Assembly: GCA_024449915.1 (NCBI GenBank)
Contig: JAMZAV010001828.1
Coordinates: forward strand, 363,966-427,965
DNA from: Sweltsa coloradensis
Taxonomy: Eukaryota > Arthropoda > Insecta > Plecoptera > Chloroperlidae
Length of the DNA stretch: 64,000 bases
Reading direction: 5' to 3'
Shown here piece by piece: positions 34,352-45,800 of the stretch. Both the position numbers and the translations under genes were made by a program. The notes under the pieces were generated by a model. The model worked only from the letters and a program-made list of their open reading frames with translations. It was not told the origin of the DNA and did not search any database. The stretch's first letter is position 1; the number at the start of each line of letters is the position of its first letter.

Positions 34352-34431
<80 letters not shown>
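33945..34431 (+). mobile_element. 5S-rRNA-derived SINE (SINE3 type), near full length
   Basis: The head resembles 5S rRNA: CTCGAACATCGAAACTAAGC holds the A-box-like AACTAAGCAG (34001-34010), and TGGTCAGGTGGAGAGTGGGT then GACCGC resembles the 5S C box (34021-34045). These are the internal pol III control elements of 5S genes. A body of about 230 bp follows (GGTTAGTGGAGGAACCTATA, CTTTCGGATGGGAC), then tail T (CATCGTCTCGAATAGCCAAA, AGACGTTCAGCAATA) and (ATCA)n to 34431. It is not a functional 5S gene, since its 3' half is diverged. Confidence 0.82.
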
Positions 34432-34434
<3 letters not shown>

Positions 34435-34436
34435 CT

Positions 34437-35177
34437 GTGAGTTGTGACGACTGACGATACAGCAATGTCACAAGGTAACACCATAATCTTTGCTCTCGCC
34501 GTGTGTTATAGTGACTGCACTGCACCTCTGATCAAGGCAGCTTCTATATTCTCGCGGTTTTACAACCTTAACTAACTAGGCCACTTACTCATGGTGGCCT
34601 TACGCGATATACTGGAAGATTATACAAACCCGCTGATTGACATTGACAACCTAGTAAAACAATGTTTGCAATGCAATCTTTTACTGTGCAATGAAAGTAG
34701 GATTAATTACTTTTTTAATGCATCCTGCTATTCTCTCCTATTACTTGCGTTCATTCATCCGTGCATAAAAATGTAAGTGTTTTCCGCCTAAGTCATATAC
34801 TCATTGTGATTGGTCGGTACTAATTGTACGTCACCAATGCTATATGTTAATTCGTGTTATTAAAGTGCAACCTTTTACAAGGCCACATGTAATTATTTTA
34901 GATATAACTTCTAAAACATAAAACCACAAGTTTCGATTATTATTACAATAGTGTCTCCATTCAACTCAACGGCTCTCATTCTGTGATTCTGTCTGTCTGT
35001 ACGTCGAAAATCAGCCCAACCACTGAACAGATTGCGCTGAAATTTTAACAGACATCCGGCACGAGTTTACTGAGAACTGTTAACAAAATCAGCTAGATCC
35101 ATTGCGATTTAATCCCTGATTTTTTAAAATATAGATACCATTTGTTTAGTAGCAGCTAGCGGGACGACCTCTACGTG
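34437..35177. other. Intron 1 sequence, no gene
   Basis: A tract near 34987-35110 (TCTGTCTGTACGTCGAAAAT, TGCGCTGAAATTTTAACAGA) resembles the F1 interior in style but not closely enough to assign. Confidence 0.35.
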
Positions 35178-35250
35178 TCTCTCTTGGCATAGTGGTAAGC
35201 ATAGAGCCTACGCACGGAGGGTTGAGGTTCGATACCCGTTAGTTTTGAAC
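35178..35250 (+). mobile_element. tRNA-like SINE head
   Basis: CTTGGCATAGTGGTAAGCAT (A-box-like) and GTTGAGGTTCGATACCCGTT (B box), at a spacing normal for a tRNA-like promoter. No clear tail. Confidence 0.5.
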
Positions 35251-35397
35251 TTTTTTATATTTTTACACCTACATATTATTTTTGAGGGATGTGAAATGGG
35301 AAATAAAAATTATGTGATTTTATTTATCTTGGAAATTTGTTAATGTTTCACTCTAATACGTTTTGAACACGATTCGCATTTTGAATGTTCAATTTAA

Positions 35398-35563
35398 ACT
35401 AGGAAAACGCCCAAGTCGATATTAAACGAGTGTGTGAGCCAAGTGTTGAGTACCTTTGGGAACATCGCCTTAAGGCACGATCTAGCCAGTATGGGGAATG
35501 ATACCGGTTACTATACACATGGCTCACTCACTCGTTTAACAACGACTTTGGCGTTTCCCTAGT
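35398..35563. mobile_element. 166-bp MITE with ~43-bp terminal inverted repeats
   Basis: The left arm is ACTAGGAAAACGCCCAAGTC continuing to GAGTGTGTGAGCC; the right arm is the complement of ACTAGGGAAACGCCAAAGTC continuing to GAGTGAGTGAGCC. A clear target duplication was not seen. Its end resembles the ACTAGGAAAACGCTTAAGTC end of F1. Confidence 0.78.
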
Positions 35564-35634
35564 GTACAAGCACGACATGGGACAGCTCGGATGATTTTTG
35601 TATGATTAGGCCTTGTCTGGTGTTCCTTCTCTAC

Positions 35635-35815
35635 TGGCTACTCAGATCTTGATGAAAATTTAAGCAAACCTTCGAAAACTTAACTTTGACTTGCGAAATA
35701 TTTTTTACAGTCGTAGAAAAATTTCTTATGAAAAAAAAAACACCTTTTTCTCAAATGTATGAATGCAGAGAAATTGGCCAAACCTGCTCATCCATCAACG
35801 CGACTGTAAACGGCG
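35635..35815 (+). repeat. Degenerate F1 piece
   Basis: CTCATCCATCAACGCGACTG at 35788 is an F1-type end, preceded by weakly F1-like sequence (AGATCTTGATGAAAAT). Confidence 0.4.
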
Positions 35816-36052
35816 TTCGCTAAGTGGCCTAGCGCTCTCAGCTGGCTGTCGTCTTTATTCTCGGGTCCTCTCGCTCTCGACGTTGACGTAGCGTAGAGAT
35901 TCCTTTTACTTTCCATTGGATGCGTTCCAGATTACAGCACAGCGTTGCAGTTGCAGTGGTTGGTGCACTTCACTCTCCTCGCCTTGCCACTGACCTAGGT
36001 CCAATCATTGCACCTTCAAACAAGACAAGTCATGGCCATTTCTATTACCTCA

Positions 36053-37524
36053 GTGGCGGATACGGGGGGAGGGGTTTTTGAAGGGGCGAACGCCCACCTT
36101 AATAACATTCCGATTTTGATTCCGTAGCGGAGACAGTTACTTATTACCATCACCTATTATGCAATTTTCGATTTTTTAAATCGTTTTTAGGCCCTTGAAA
36201 GTTGCAAATTCACAAATTTGTCACCTTCAGCGATAAGGGGGCACTAACGGCCGGAACAACAAACTTCCCCCCCCCCCCCACGGCTGGACAACCAAGCGAG
36301 GAGGCGCTGTAGGTTTGTATCCAACAAACCAGCGCCAAAATTAGACGACGGCGGCTAAAGTTTATTGTATAATTAATAATGAATGACATCGACTGTAATT
36401 TGTGTTGGAATAGTTGTAAACCATAAATCAGCTAATGAAAGGTGTATACGTATATTTTGAATGAAAGTAAGCTGGTGAGTGGATTTGCAACTAAGATTAT
36501 GCAAAGTTTCATATACGTCTGATTCTTATCTTTCGGCATTCTTTAACAGCAGGACATAAGGGTCAACATGCTATAAAGGCCCCCGGCGTTTTATTTTAAA
36601 CAATGTGTTAACTAATTGTGTCAATATGTGTTATTGTAACAGCAGATCCTCTACTTGCTCTTACCACTATCACCGATCAAAACACTCACCTTATCTGGCT
36701 GGCAAGAAGCCGTGCTGACATCATTGTACGCGCGTGGCGCAATGTTTATTATACGATGTTGTCGATCTATTATCGGCTACTATCGGTCACTGAGAATATT
36801 GAATCTCTTGTTTGTTAGGCAGCGAAGTACCCGTCCGTCCGTCCGTGCGTGCGTGCGTGCGTGCGTGCGTGCGTGTTCAGGCGCGTAGGAAGGGGGGGGG
36901 GATGGGGGGAGTTTCCCCCCCACTTTTTACCTGACCCCCCCACTTCAAATCTTAGAAATTCAGCATCCCGTATACCTCACGCCGGAAACAAATCGAGTGT
37001 ACAACAATTTAATAAACAGTGATTTTTTTAATCCATTATACTTACTGAAATGATTTTGTTTTTGGCGAAGTTGCAGTTACTTTGCCACTTCCTCTTTCCC
37101 CCCCCACCTTAACCTCACCTTATAGAAAAGCCAAAATTATCGGTAAAATTATTATTGTTCGACGTGGATATGTAACCTATCATAATTTAATGGTTGTTTT
37201 GCATGCATGGTGTATCTCAACTATTCAATTTTAATTTATTTATTTTATTTTTTACTGGTAACAAAAATCCCACGTTTATTTTATTGATTCAGCCCACGAT
37301 TTTTTTGGAACGCACCTCACTGCTCTAAAAACTCTCATCAAAATTTTCGACTGGCGGCGGCTGATAGTTGGGTGGGCTTACTGCTCCCCTAATCCCATCC
37401 GTGCTTGGCAGATATGAATTTTGTTTGTTTCCCTCCCCACTCGAAAAAATTCATACGCCGCCTTGGTCATTTGTCTCAGATAAAACATTACCCGAAATAG
37501 AAACCCAAACAGTCACAAAGTGTC
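36053..37524. other. Intron 1 sequence with hAT-like end and GC-rich tracts
   Basis: CAGTGGCGGATACGGGGGG at 36053 is a hAT-type left end without a located partner. (GTGC)n runs at 36845-36875 and is followed by G- and C-runs to 36950. No gene seen. Confidence 0.4.
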
Positions 37525-37765
37525 TAACTTACCCTTCAACAAGGATGATGCATAATTTTTGGTGACTGTGCGAGGGGGGTATGATGGCCACCAAAATTAT
37601 CATACGATGAATTTTAAATAACCTATCAACAAACATCAACATGACATCAAAGTCAAACAAACATAATATCCACCAACAGATTTGAACAATGTAAAGGTTT
37701 TCCTCTTTGAAGATCTGTTGCTGCGCTTCCTCTTTGGGGTGTTCACTGTTCACGTACCCGTGCGA
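37525..37765 (+). repeat. R1 dispersed element, copy h (partial)
   Basis: CAACAAGGATGATGCATAAT, TTTTGGTGACTG, CTTTGAAGATCTGTTGCTGC and CCTCTTTGGGGTG occur in family order. Confidence 0.55.
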
Positions 37766-37839
37766 ATATTAATTATTTGTGATTGTAGTTTGGAAATTCG
37801 ATAAAGAGAAGTTTAGACGTGTTAGGGAAGAAGATACTC

Positions 37840-38590
37840 GCCCCTATATGCATCACTTTTCTGTCCGTCCGTCCGCGTCTGTGCGTGTGCCACGTCTCAC
37901 GTTTCTCACCGAACAGAACCTCAGATTGACATGCGTTTGCACTTTCCTTTTTACATTTCCTGTTTGGGTGCCCTAAAAACCCCTCCAATTAACTAACTAA
38001 CTAACATTTCCTGTGACAATTGATGATACAGAATGTTTTGGGTGACTCTGGGGGCTAGGTGGTGATGCTAGTTTTCCAGAAAGATTTTACATTTATTCAC
38101 TTGTCAGGATCTCCATTAGTGAAGGCTGGAGCAAGCGAAGGACAACAGTACTTTCCTCAGTATCCTTCTTTATACTCGGCACCTCCCTCAACAACGAGAA
38201 GCTAGGGGAAGAAACGTATTTTTTAATTATTTCTAATTTTGTGGCCACATTGCAAGAAGACATGCTGTCCCACACCACACATGTTCCACAACCACAAATG
38301 CCCCACAACCACACATGTCCCACAAGCACACTTTGTCCCACAACCACACATGTCCCACAAGCAACAGTTCCCACAACCATACAAGATAAACTACCATAAT
38401 CAGTAACCGGTAAACAGTAAACACACAAAGATTACTTTAAAGTAGCTAAATTACAACTGTTGTATGTTTGCATTGCATATTATTGTATTGCATTGTTGAT
38501 TTAAAATATATTGCTTTAAAACTTGATAACATTCGAGAATCTGTTGATTAAGTAGCTTTGCTCCCTCTCTCTTGGATCTCATCTCAGTGC
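37840..38590 (+). repeat. R1 dispersed element, copy g, interrupted by a minisatellite
   Basis: GTCCGTCCGTCCGCGTCTGT, GCCACGTCTCACG, GATGATACAGAATGTTTTGG, GTGACTCTGGGGGCTAGG and CTCGGCACCTCCCTCAACAA are followed by the minisatellite; GAATCTGTTGATTAAGTAGC and TTTGCTCCCTCTCTCTTGG then complete the element. Confidence 0.75.
38265..38395. repeat. Irregular minisatellite
   Basis: Variants of CCCACAACCACACATGTCCC and ACAAGCAC alternate for about 120 bp inside R1 copy g. Confidence 0.85.
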
Positions 38591-38599
38591 TTGTCAAAC

Positions 38600-41044
38600 A
38601 AAACTTATCATCTTCAGCTTAGTATTGTGTATACTGTTTACCTGTTTGACGATTAGGTGTTGTGTTATCATTCTGCTAAGCGAGATGTCATCAAGCTAGA
38701 GCTCTTTGCGAAGAGAACCGTAATAATTATTATGTTACATTATAGGGAACGGTGTGGCACCGGATATTTAAGTTTCCAGTGATTGCGGTCATGTCTTGTG
38801 GCATTTTAGATTGACTTTGTTTCGCCTTGACAGTAGAGTTGGGAATCTTGGCCCGGACCGGCAGACTCGACTTTCGGGTGAAGAGGTAGTGGTTTTATCA
38901 CTTACATCTGCGCCTCTATTTGGCGCCTGGCGGCATCTCTCCCATGAACCCAGCGATGTCAATACAATAGCTCAATACTCTTAGGCCTAAGTCATAAACA
39001 TTAATATAGTTTGCGAACATTTCACTCGGCACTTTGCTTTACACCGCCCAATATGCTTTGAAATAACACAACACTCACTCCATCCATAAACACAATATCG
39101 AACGTGCTCTCACATAAAAGATGAAGGCATACATCTGCGTCCCTTATTGGCGGCATCACTCCTAACGATAAATATACACGCGCAATTCATAAACATACCA
39201 TCCATATATATGGGATGGGCCAGATCTAGCTATAACGGTACTCGCAAAATTCACGTGATTTCCCAAGTCTTTAATTCCGGTTCGGGCCGAGCCGCCGTTT
39301 TTTTTTAAATTCGTGTCTACTTGCAATTTCACAAAAAAGTGCTGTTTGATTGATTGCTAATTGATGTTTAATTGTTTATTGTTTGCAAAGAAACACTAAA
39401 ACAATTGTTTCCATCTGTAAGAGTGAGTAATAATTGTGCATTGAGAGTCATTAAGAAGAAAAATAAAACTTTATACTAGGTAATATAACGCTAGAAAAGC
39501 AAACAATTGAACATTTACAGTTGTTAACTTATTTTATGCATTAATTATTGTTTTAACGTGTTGCAGACACAATGAAATATTTTCTGTTTGATTCAAATAT
39601 GAGCGTGAAATGTACAATGCACTGATTTTTATTGGAATTATACTATAATTAACATTAGCCACACTAGACCTACCTAACTCAACTATTATAGTTGCGAAAT
39701 AAAATACTCTTTTCACAGCCTCGCAAACTTGATAAAATAAACCAGGTCTTGAGCTAATGGCTAATATTGTTTTTCTACCGTGGTCCGATGGACCGCAATC
39801 AGTGATTACAGATCGAGGTGATCGGAAAGGCCTTTAGAGTTAACACCGGTCAAGCGTTTCAGAAAAACACCGGTCAAGCGTAATAAAAACTAAAAATGCA
39901 ACTCCCATAAAAATTAATAATGCGTTGCTTAATCGTATTGTGGAGTATATAAATAACTATTAGGCCTAGTTAGGCACTAGAAAGTCTATCAATCCTTGAA
40001 GTACAAAGTGACCATCGACGGACGCGTCGGGTATTGGTATGTAGGCGTTGTAGTAGTCGTAAAATAGACCATCCTAGAAGCTGAGGGTTTTATACCTGCT
40101 GTATTCTCTTCCTGTCCTATTGTTCTATTTATTTATTTATTGATATTTTTTTTGTTTAATTGCAAATATCTAATAAAGTTGTTAAAATATTAAGCGTGCG
40201 TCTTGAATTTAATTTTTTTGGACGAAATTCTACGATAAAATGACTGGTTACGGATAATTCTTCTACAATATATTTTTTTAATATTTCATAATAATATAAT
40301 AATATTGATATATTTCAGTGAGTTTTGGTTGTAGACACTAGGGAAAAAATGATTTCCAAACTCAAGCTACACATTTGAACCACGTATTAAATATTGGCAA
40401 TTATAAAAAAAAAAATTTCGACTGCATAAATTATTTTCATTACAATAGATTTGAAATGGGCGAAGGCAGGTAGAAAAAAAAACATGTTCGCTCCCAAGTT
40501 CGATCACGCCATAAAAGATGGATTTGGAAAATGCAGACAATAGATACGGGACGACCGATCCCGGTCTCGTTCGCCGATGGTCACTTTGTACCTCAAGGAT
40601 GGATAGACTTTAGTAGGCACTAGTAGGTACTATAGTTATAGGCACAAGTTGCAGCGTGAACAATGTGAAAATACAAACAGCAAACGCGTACTGATGTAGT
40701 TTTTGTGAGTAAATTTTGTTATAATGTTAAATTGTACCATTTTGTAGTGTGCTATAATTTTAAATAATAATTTGTTTAAAATGTGTTAAATATATTGTAT
40801 TTGTAGCTATGTTTGCTAATTAATCAAAATAGTTAATTTACTTTTGATTTTTAAAAGCACTGGATACAGTGGTACGGGAATACCAGTATATACGTACAGG
40901 AATAATAGAAGTGACAAATCAATCTGACCACGTATTAAAATCTTTGGTGGAGGTGTCGAGTTCAGAATAGTGATACTTTTAAAATAACATAGGCCTGCCC
41001 TCCTGAGCCCAAGGGTAAAACATTATGCCTCTAATAAAAAAACA
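38600..41044. other. Intron 1 sequence, no gene
   Basis: AT-rich sequence. An R1 scrap (GGTGGAGGTGTCGAGTTC, near 40948, inverted) was noted. No coding segment recognised. Confidence 0.4.
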
Positions 41045-41310
41045 ATCAATCAATGGAACCAAGGCTATATTAAATTCAGACGTACATCTCTATAATACTC
41101 GATACAGTTATTATAATATTCATTTCACTCAACAAAGAACATACCTCACCCAACATAACTCTAAACATATCAATTAGGTTATAAACTATATAATAAACTC
41201 CCTACAACACAAACTGATTTATTCGATATTGGCAAGTTCATAAACAGACTCACAGAGATTCTAAGAAAAAAGGCCTATTATTCTATAGGCGAGTACTTTT
41301 AAGATTTGAA
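41045..41310 (+). mobile_element. LINE 3'-end fragment
   Basis: Translated with stops, it recalls the C-terminal part of the LINEs at 4412 and 57551: a LYNTR-like start, then H-Y-x-x-x-x-F, INSLQ and a terminal YYSIGEYF-like stretch near 41277-41300. It is short and decayed; a poor match would not surprise. Confidence 0.5.
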
Positions 41311-41594
41311 TTTTGTATAATTTAATTTCAATACAATCAATCTCAATTAGAGTAAAATTTTCTCAACTTCATCATTCATTTTTTAATTCCATGAATCAAT
41401 TAAATTTATTCACTTTGTTCAACTTCATAAAATAATTCAAATGTTACTATTGTTGTTATAGTATTATGTTATAAGATAGATCTATATTTTCAATTTCGTG
41501 TTGCTTGATCTGATGTGTGCTAGTAAAATAGTATTTCACAATTCAATGTAATTGTCTGTAACATATGTTTGCAATCTAATAATCTAAGAATATC

Positions 41595-41715
41595 TAAAAT
41601 ATCTCGTCCTTGCTGAAGGGTGCGCTCCACAAAAGAACGCGTCAAGCAGGGGTCGTGTTCGGTTTTGATCGCTAGACGTGACACACGCACAGTCGGACGT
41701 ATTACAAAGTGCTTA
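41595..41715 (-). repeat. R1 dispersed element, copy i (partial)
   Basis: The reverse strand reads GTCCGACTGTGCGTGTGTCA, CGTCTAGCGATCAAAACCGA and ACACGACCCCTGCTTGACGC, the left part of the family. A second scrap, CCCGGCACCTCCACCATA, lies at 42631. Confidence 0.6.
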
Positions 41716-41919
41716 TGCTTCAACGTCGAATTATTAATAATATTTGTTTGCGTATTTGAAAAAAAAACGGCAGTGAACTCAATAGTGAATGTGAATGAAA
41801 TATTATGTGGGTGGCGATTATATAAGCCTAGTTCGTTATTGCTTTTCAGTTACATTTCGCTCTTAACATTGTTGTCATGACTGTGACTGTCACCAACTCA
41901 GAATATCTCGGGCATAGAT

Positions 41920-42393
41920 CAGTGGCGGAACTAGGCGCCCGCAGGGCCCGCAACTGCGGGCGGCCCCAAGCCTGTTTAGGGGGCCCCGTTAAAAAAAACT
42001 TAGTAAAAAAAAATCAGTATTTCACCATGTTTGGAAAATATTGTATGTTTTCGTTGCTAAAATAACCGTTTTGTGAATATAGCGGTTTGAAGGTGAAATC
42101 TAGCGGATATTTAGGAACTTTTAGCGTCCACAACACAACAACATACAAAAACTATATTATTTTGGTATTGCATTTAGCCCACAACTTTTTTTTAAACGCA
42201 CCAAACGAACTCTAAAAACTTGATTTTAAAAATTTTCGCCTGCGGCGCTATTGGTGGGCCCCGTACTTAGTTCTTACATATAATACCCCCAGATGAAAAG
42301 ATGGGCCCCTAAAGCCTGTGTATGTGTGTATCTGTTAGGAAGGCCTCAATAGAAATTTTGCGGGCGGGCCCATGAAACGAAGTTCCGCCACTG
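41920..42393. mobile_element. 474-bp hAT-type non-autonomous element
   Basis: The ends are CAGTGGCGGAACTAGGCG and the complement of CAGTGGCGGAACTTCG. The flanks GCATAGAT and GAATAGAT agree at 7 of 8 positions. The interior has GGGCCC-rich segments and no transposase frame. Confidence 0.85.
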
Positions 42394-42401
42394 GAATAGA
42401 T

Positions 42402-44488
42402 CGAGACTTAACATTAGGTAAAAGAACAGGGCTGGGTTATGACATAATATCATTCAACTATAGATATCACACGAAAATTACGATATCGATATTAATATAT
42501 TGACATTTTATAATTGTGCAAACAAAATCCTAAATGTAACAAAATAAAAATAAACATGTACGTTGCCTGAAAGGGTAGGAAGGTACCGCCAATACTTCAT
42601 AAAGATGTTTATGTTCTATCGCGTTTAATGACCCGGCACCTCCACCATATTTAAAAGTTTCTATCCTCGTTTAAGTTTTTTCTGTTTTTAACATTTTTTT
42701 CTTTTTCTTTTCAATATTTTGAATATGGAGCAAATATCGGTATCAAAAATACTCCCCCATTTCGATATTGTATCGAAATATCGATTTCTTTGTCCAGCCC
42801 TAGTAAAAAGTTACCTCGACCACATAAGCTTTCGATGCCAATATACTACTGAGTACGACTGCATAATATACTAAGCAAATCACTTTTGAAAGTCTTACTA
42901 AACCGTTTTGACAATTCGTGTTTATTATTTGTATTTGATGACACTTTGCGATAAGTAATAACCAACTAACTTGTTCGATTTTGACGTCATATTATGTTTG
43001 CACAGAGCCCTGCCAAAGCACTCAATTGAATTCATATCGTATTCATATTGAGTACATAACGAATTACAAGAACCGTCTTTAATGGGTCTAAACGACCGTG
43101 CTAAACGATCTGCGCGACATACATGCATATCAACTTTCGAAAACATGTGGGGGGGGGGATACGCCCCCTATCTCCACCCAGACTACATCAGTGATGAAGG
43201 GGGTAATATAGCCTATCTTATACTCGGCTGTGGGTCGACAAGATTTTCGTTTCGCAAATAAATAAAAAAAATTAGAAAAATTGTATTTAGAGTCTATACC
43301 CACTCAGTCACAGAACTGATTTTCAGTGGGGGACATCTCTATTAAAGCATATTGTCTACATTCTACATCTTACACCAGCATCCTACCCCAGCACGCAAAT
43401 ACGGGCATGGCCTACTATAAGGTCCACCCACGTCAATAAGAAGGACACTGCCAGTATGTAAGCCCATAGAAAACCAATCTTTATAATATATCCTCTGCAG
43501 AGCGCTCTCATTGGGCGAGGTGAGGGGTAACGACTTTTATTGAGATTACATATGGGTGGTGTCCTTTTTGACTTGACAAAATGATGAGTCAAACCCGCCC
43601 CACCTCCACTCCACCACCACCAGTCATACTGACATCAGTAGCTTCGCTACTGACCACCACTTTGACGTAGCTGACTTCAGTGGATTCCTCTGAGACGCTC
43701 GCTGTTCATTATTATGACTTTGAGATTTATTAGGAATTGAGGAAGTCGTTATTTTTATCTGAACTCAGTTTGTGTTTTAATTGGCTGGCGGTTTGTTGTG
43801 GTTGCAACAACTACAACGCCGAGTGTTGACATTGGAAGTGTGAGAGAAACGTGTTGAAACAGAACTGTAAAGCTGTCTTCAAGCCGATAAATAAAAGATC
43901 AAAAGGGATCAAAATAGCCTATCATCCATTTACAATCAATGGCGTAACTTTCGGCAGAATTATGAGTTATCATTTACTGACAAAAACGGAATTATAGCTT
44001 TCGGCGAAGACTCTAGAACTCCATTGGTATTGTAAAATAAATTCTGATATTACTTAGCTGAATAGTGTCGTGAAATAGTCGTAAATAATGTGACAGTCGA
44101 TTCATCCATTAATCAATAAACAAATATTCCTGTCAAGTGTCAAGTCTGATTTCATTGTCTAGTTGTGTCTGAACATTGATAGATCTCATATCTCAAGAGC
44201 AGAAGATTAAAATTGTATTACACGAGTCAGTAGAGTCGACTCACAATAATGTTTGTTTTGATTGATGCACAATTCGACATGAATTGAAACAGATAATTCT
44301 AGTTTATGACTTGACGATAAGAATAAACGACTTTTCAATTAGCTTAGTTGTGTTGTATATTATGACTGTTACGAGATTGTAGTGCGTGAACTAATTTGTA
44401 AACATTGCTTTTGACCCCTTGAGAAGCGTAAAGAATATTAGTTCGAAGTCGAACTTTGAATATACGAGAGGGCTGATAACGGGCGCAT
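42402..44488. other. Intron 1 sequence, no gene
   Basis: Nothing beyond the R1 scrap at 42631 was recognised. Confidence 0.4.
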
Positions 44489-44611
44489 CTCCGATGCCCC
44501 ACCAACCTGTTTAGTCTCCGATGCCCCACTCTCCGATGCCCCACCAACCTGTTTAGTCTCCGATGCCCCACCAACCTGTTTAGTCTCCGATGCCCCACTC
44601 TCCGATAGCCC
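44489..44611. repeat. Minisatellite of alternating 27-bp and 15-bp units
   Basis: The long unit is CTCCGATGCCCCACCAACCT plus GTTTAGT. The short unit is CTCCGATGCCCCACT. Order is long, short, long, long, short, then a diverged unit. Open frames over it are artefacts. Confidence 0.93.
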
Positions 44612-45172
44612 CAGGAATCCATGCCCTAGGTTACAACACGTAATAAGTGCACGGTACACTGCGCGGTAAATTCGAATAGTTGTAATTAGGGACCCTGAAA
44701 TTTCGTGAATGACTTTTTATCATTAAATGATGCTAAATGTGACCGTATTATATCATTGAGTATAGAACCTTAGGCAATAATCACGTTTCTATGCTAAATA
44801 GAACAAAATCGGGTACTTTTCTCAATTATTCTTCAAGTTTAGGTCTAAAATATGCAAATAATTTGACAATTGGGTATTAAAATCAATATTTTTGTTTTAA
44901 CATAATAGTTGGCATCATGACAGTTGAAAATATTATTATCGAAAGCGGAAGCGACTAAAAAAGTTAGCTTTATATGGCCTTAATATTCGTCTTTGTGTAA
45001 TACGGGTTCATTTCGCCGAAGAGTAGTGATTGCTGTGCTAGTTTTATAACGAAGTGAGAACTTTTTATTTGCTCTTTCTCAGGGTCCCCAGTTATAACTG
45101 TACGGTATATTGAATAGTCTTCTGGACCCATCCTCGAATTGATTATCGACCGTTGAATATTGTGTATAATTA

Positions 45173-45476
45173 ATCCCACACATAACAAAAAGTTGTAAAA
45201 ATACAGCCAAACCTTACACACTCAAAAGAAATTAGATCTAAAAAAGAGAGCCAAGCTCATCTACCCTTCCACATTTGCGCATTCTTAATTCATAAACTTA
45301 CAGTGTCCCGTAACAACATCCTAGAAAAGCTTGGCAAAATAGAATTTGCAACAAGTATTAATTTAAACAGAATAGTTGATCCAAATTCTTTTTTTCAAAA
45401 TGATTTTAAACGTAATGGTCGTAATGGTGGTGTAAGGTTTGGCTGTATTTTTACAAGTTTTTGTTATGTGTGGGAT
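45173..45476. mobile_element. Element with 47-bp inverted repeats (46/47 identical)
   Basis: The left arm 45173-45219 starts ATCCCACACATAACAAAAAG and ends CCAAACCTTACAC. The right arm 45430-45476 is its complement with one mismatch. The loop is 210 bp. Part of the arm (CTTGTAAAAATACACCCAAG) recurs at 50251, so it is a dispersed family, probably a MITE. Confidence 0.82.
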
Positions 45477-45659
45477 CTCATTACTTTTTCAAGTTCTATT
45501 GAAAAATTATTTGTTAAAATATAAAAATTTTATCGAAGTTGATTTAATTTCTATTGAATTACCAATTAACAATAGGATGTAAAATATCAAGTGGCCCAAA
45601 GATTTGCTTTTTGTAAAGAATGTAGGCGATCATTGTCAAGATTATATTCTTGTATAAGG

Positions 45660-45800
45660 CTTATATTGAAACCTTTATTTAGAAGCCTTCCAGCAAACTA
45701 TTTCAACTTTTTTTTTAAAAGAAACTACATCACTGCTATACCTTAATGTCCATGTAAAATATGAACGTTGTAGCCCCACCCGTTTGGTCAGTATCGCTGG
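45660..45800 (+). repeat. F1 interior fragment
   Basis: TTAATGTCCATGTAAAATAT and TAGCCCCACCCGTTTGGTCA match the complement of copy D near 22935-22980. Confidence 0.65.
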
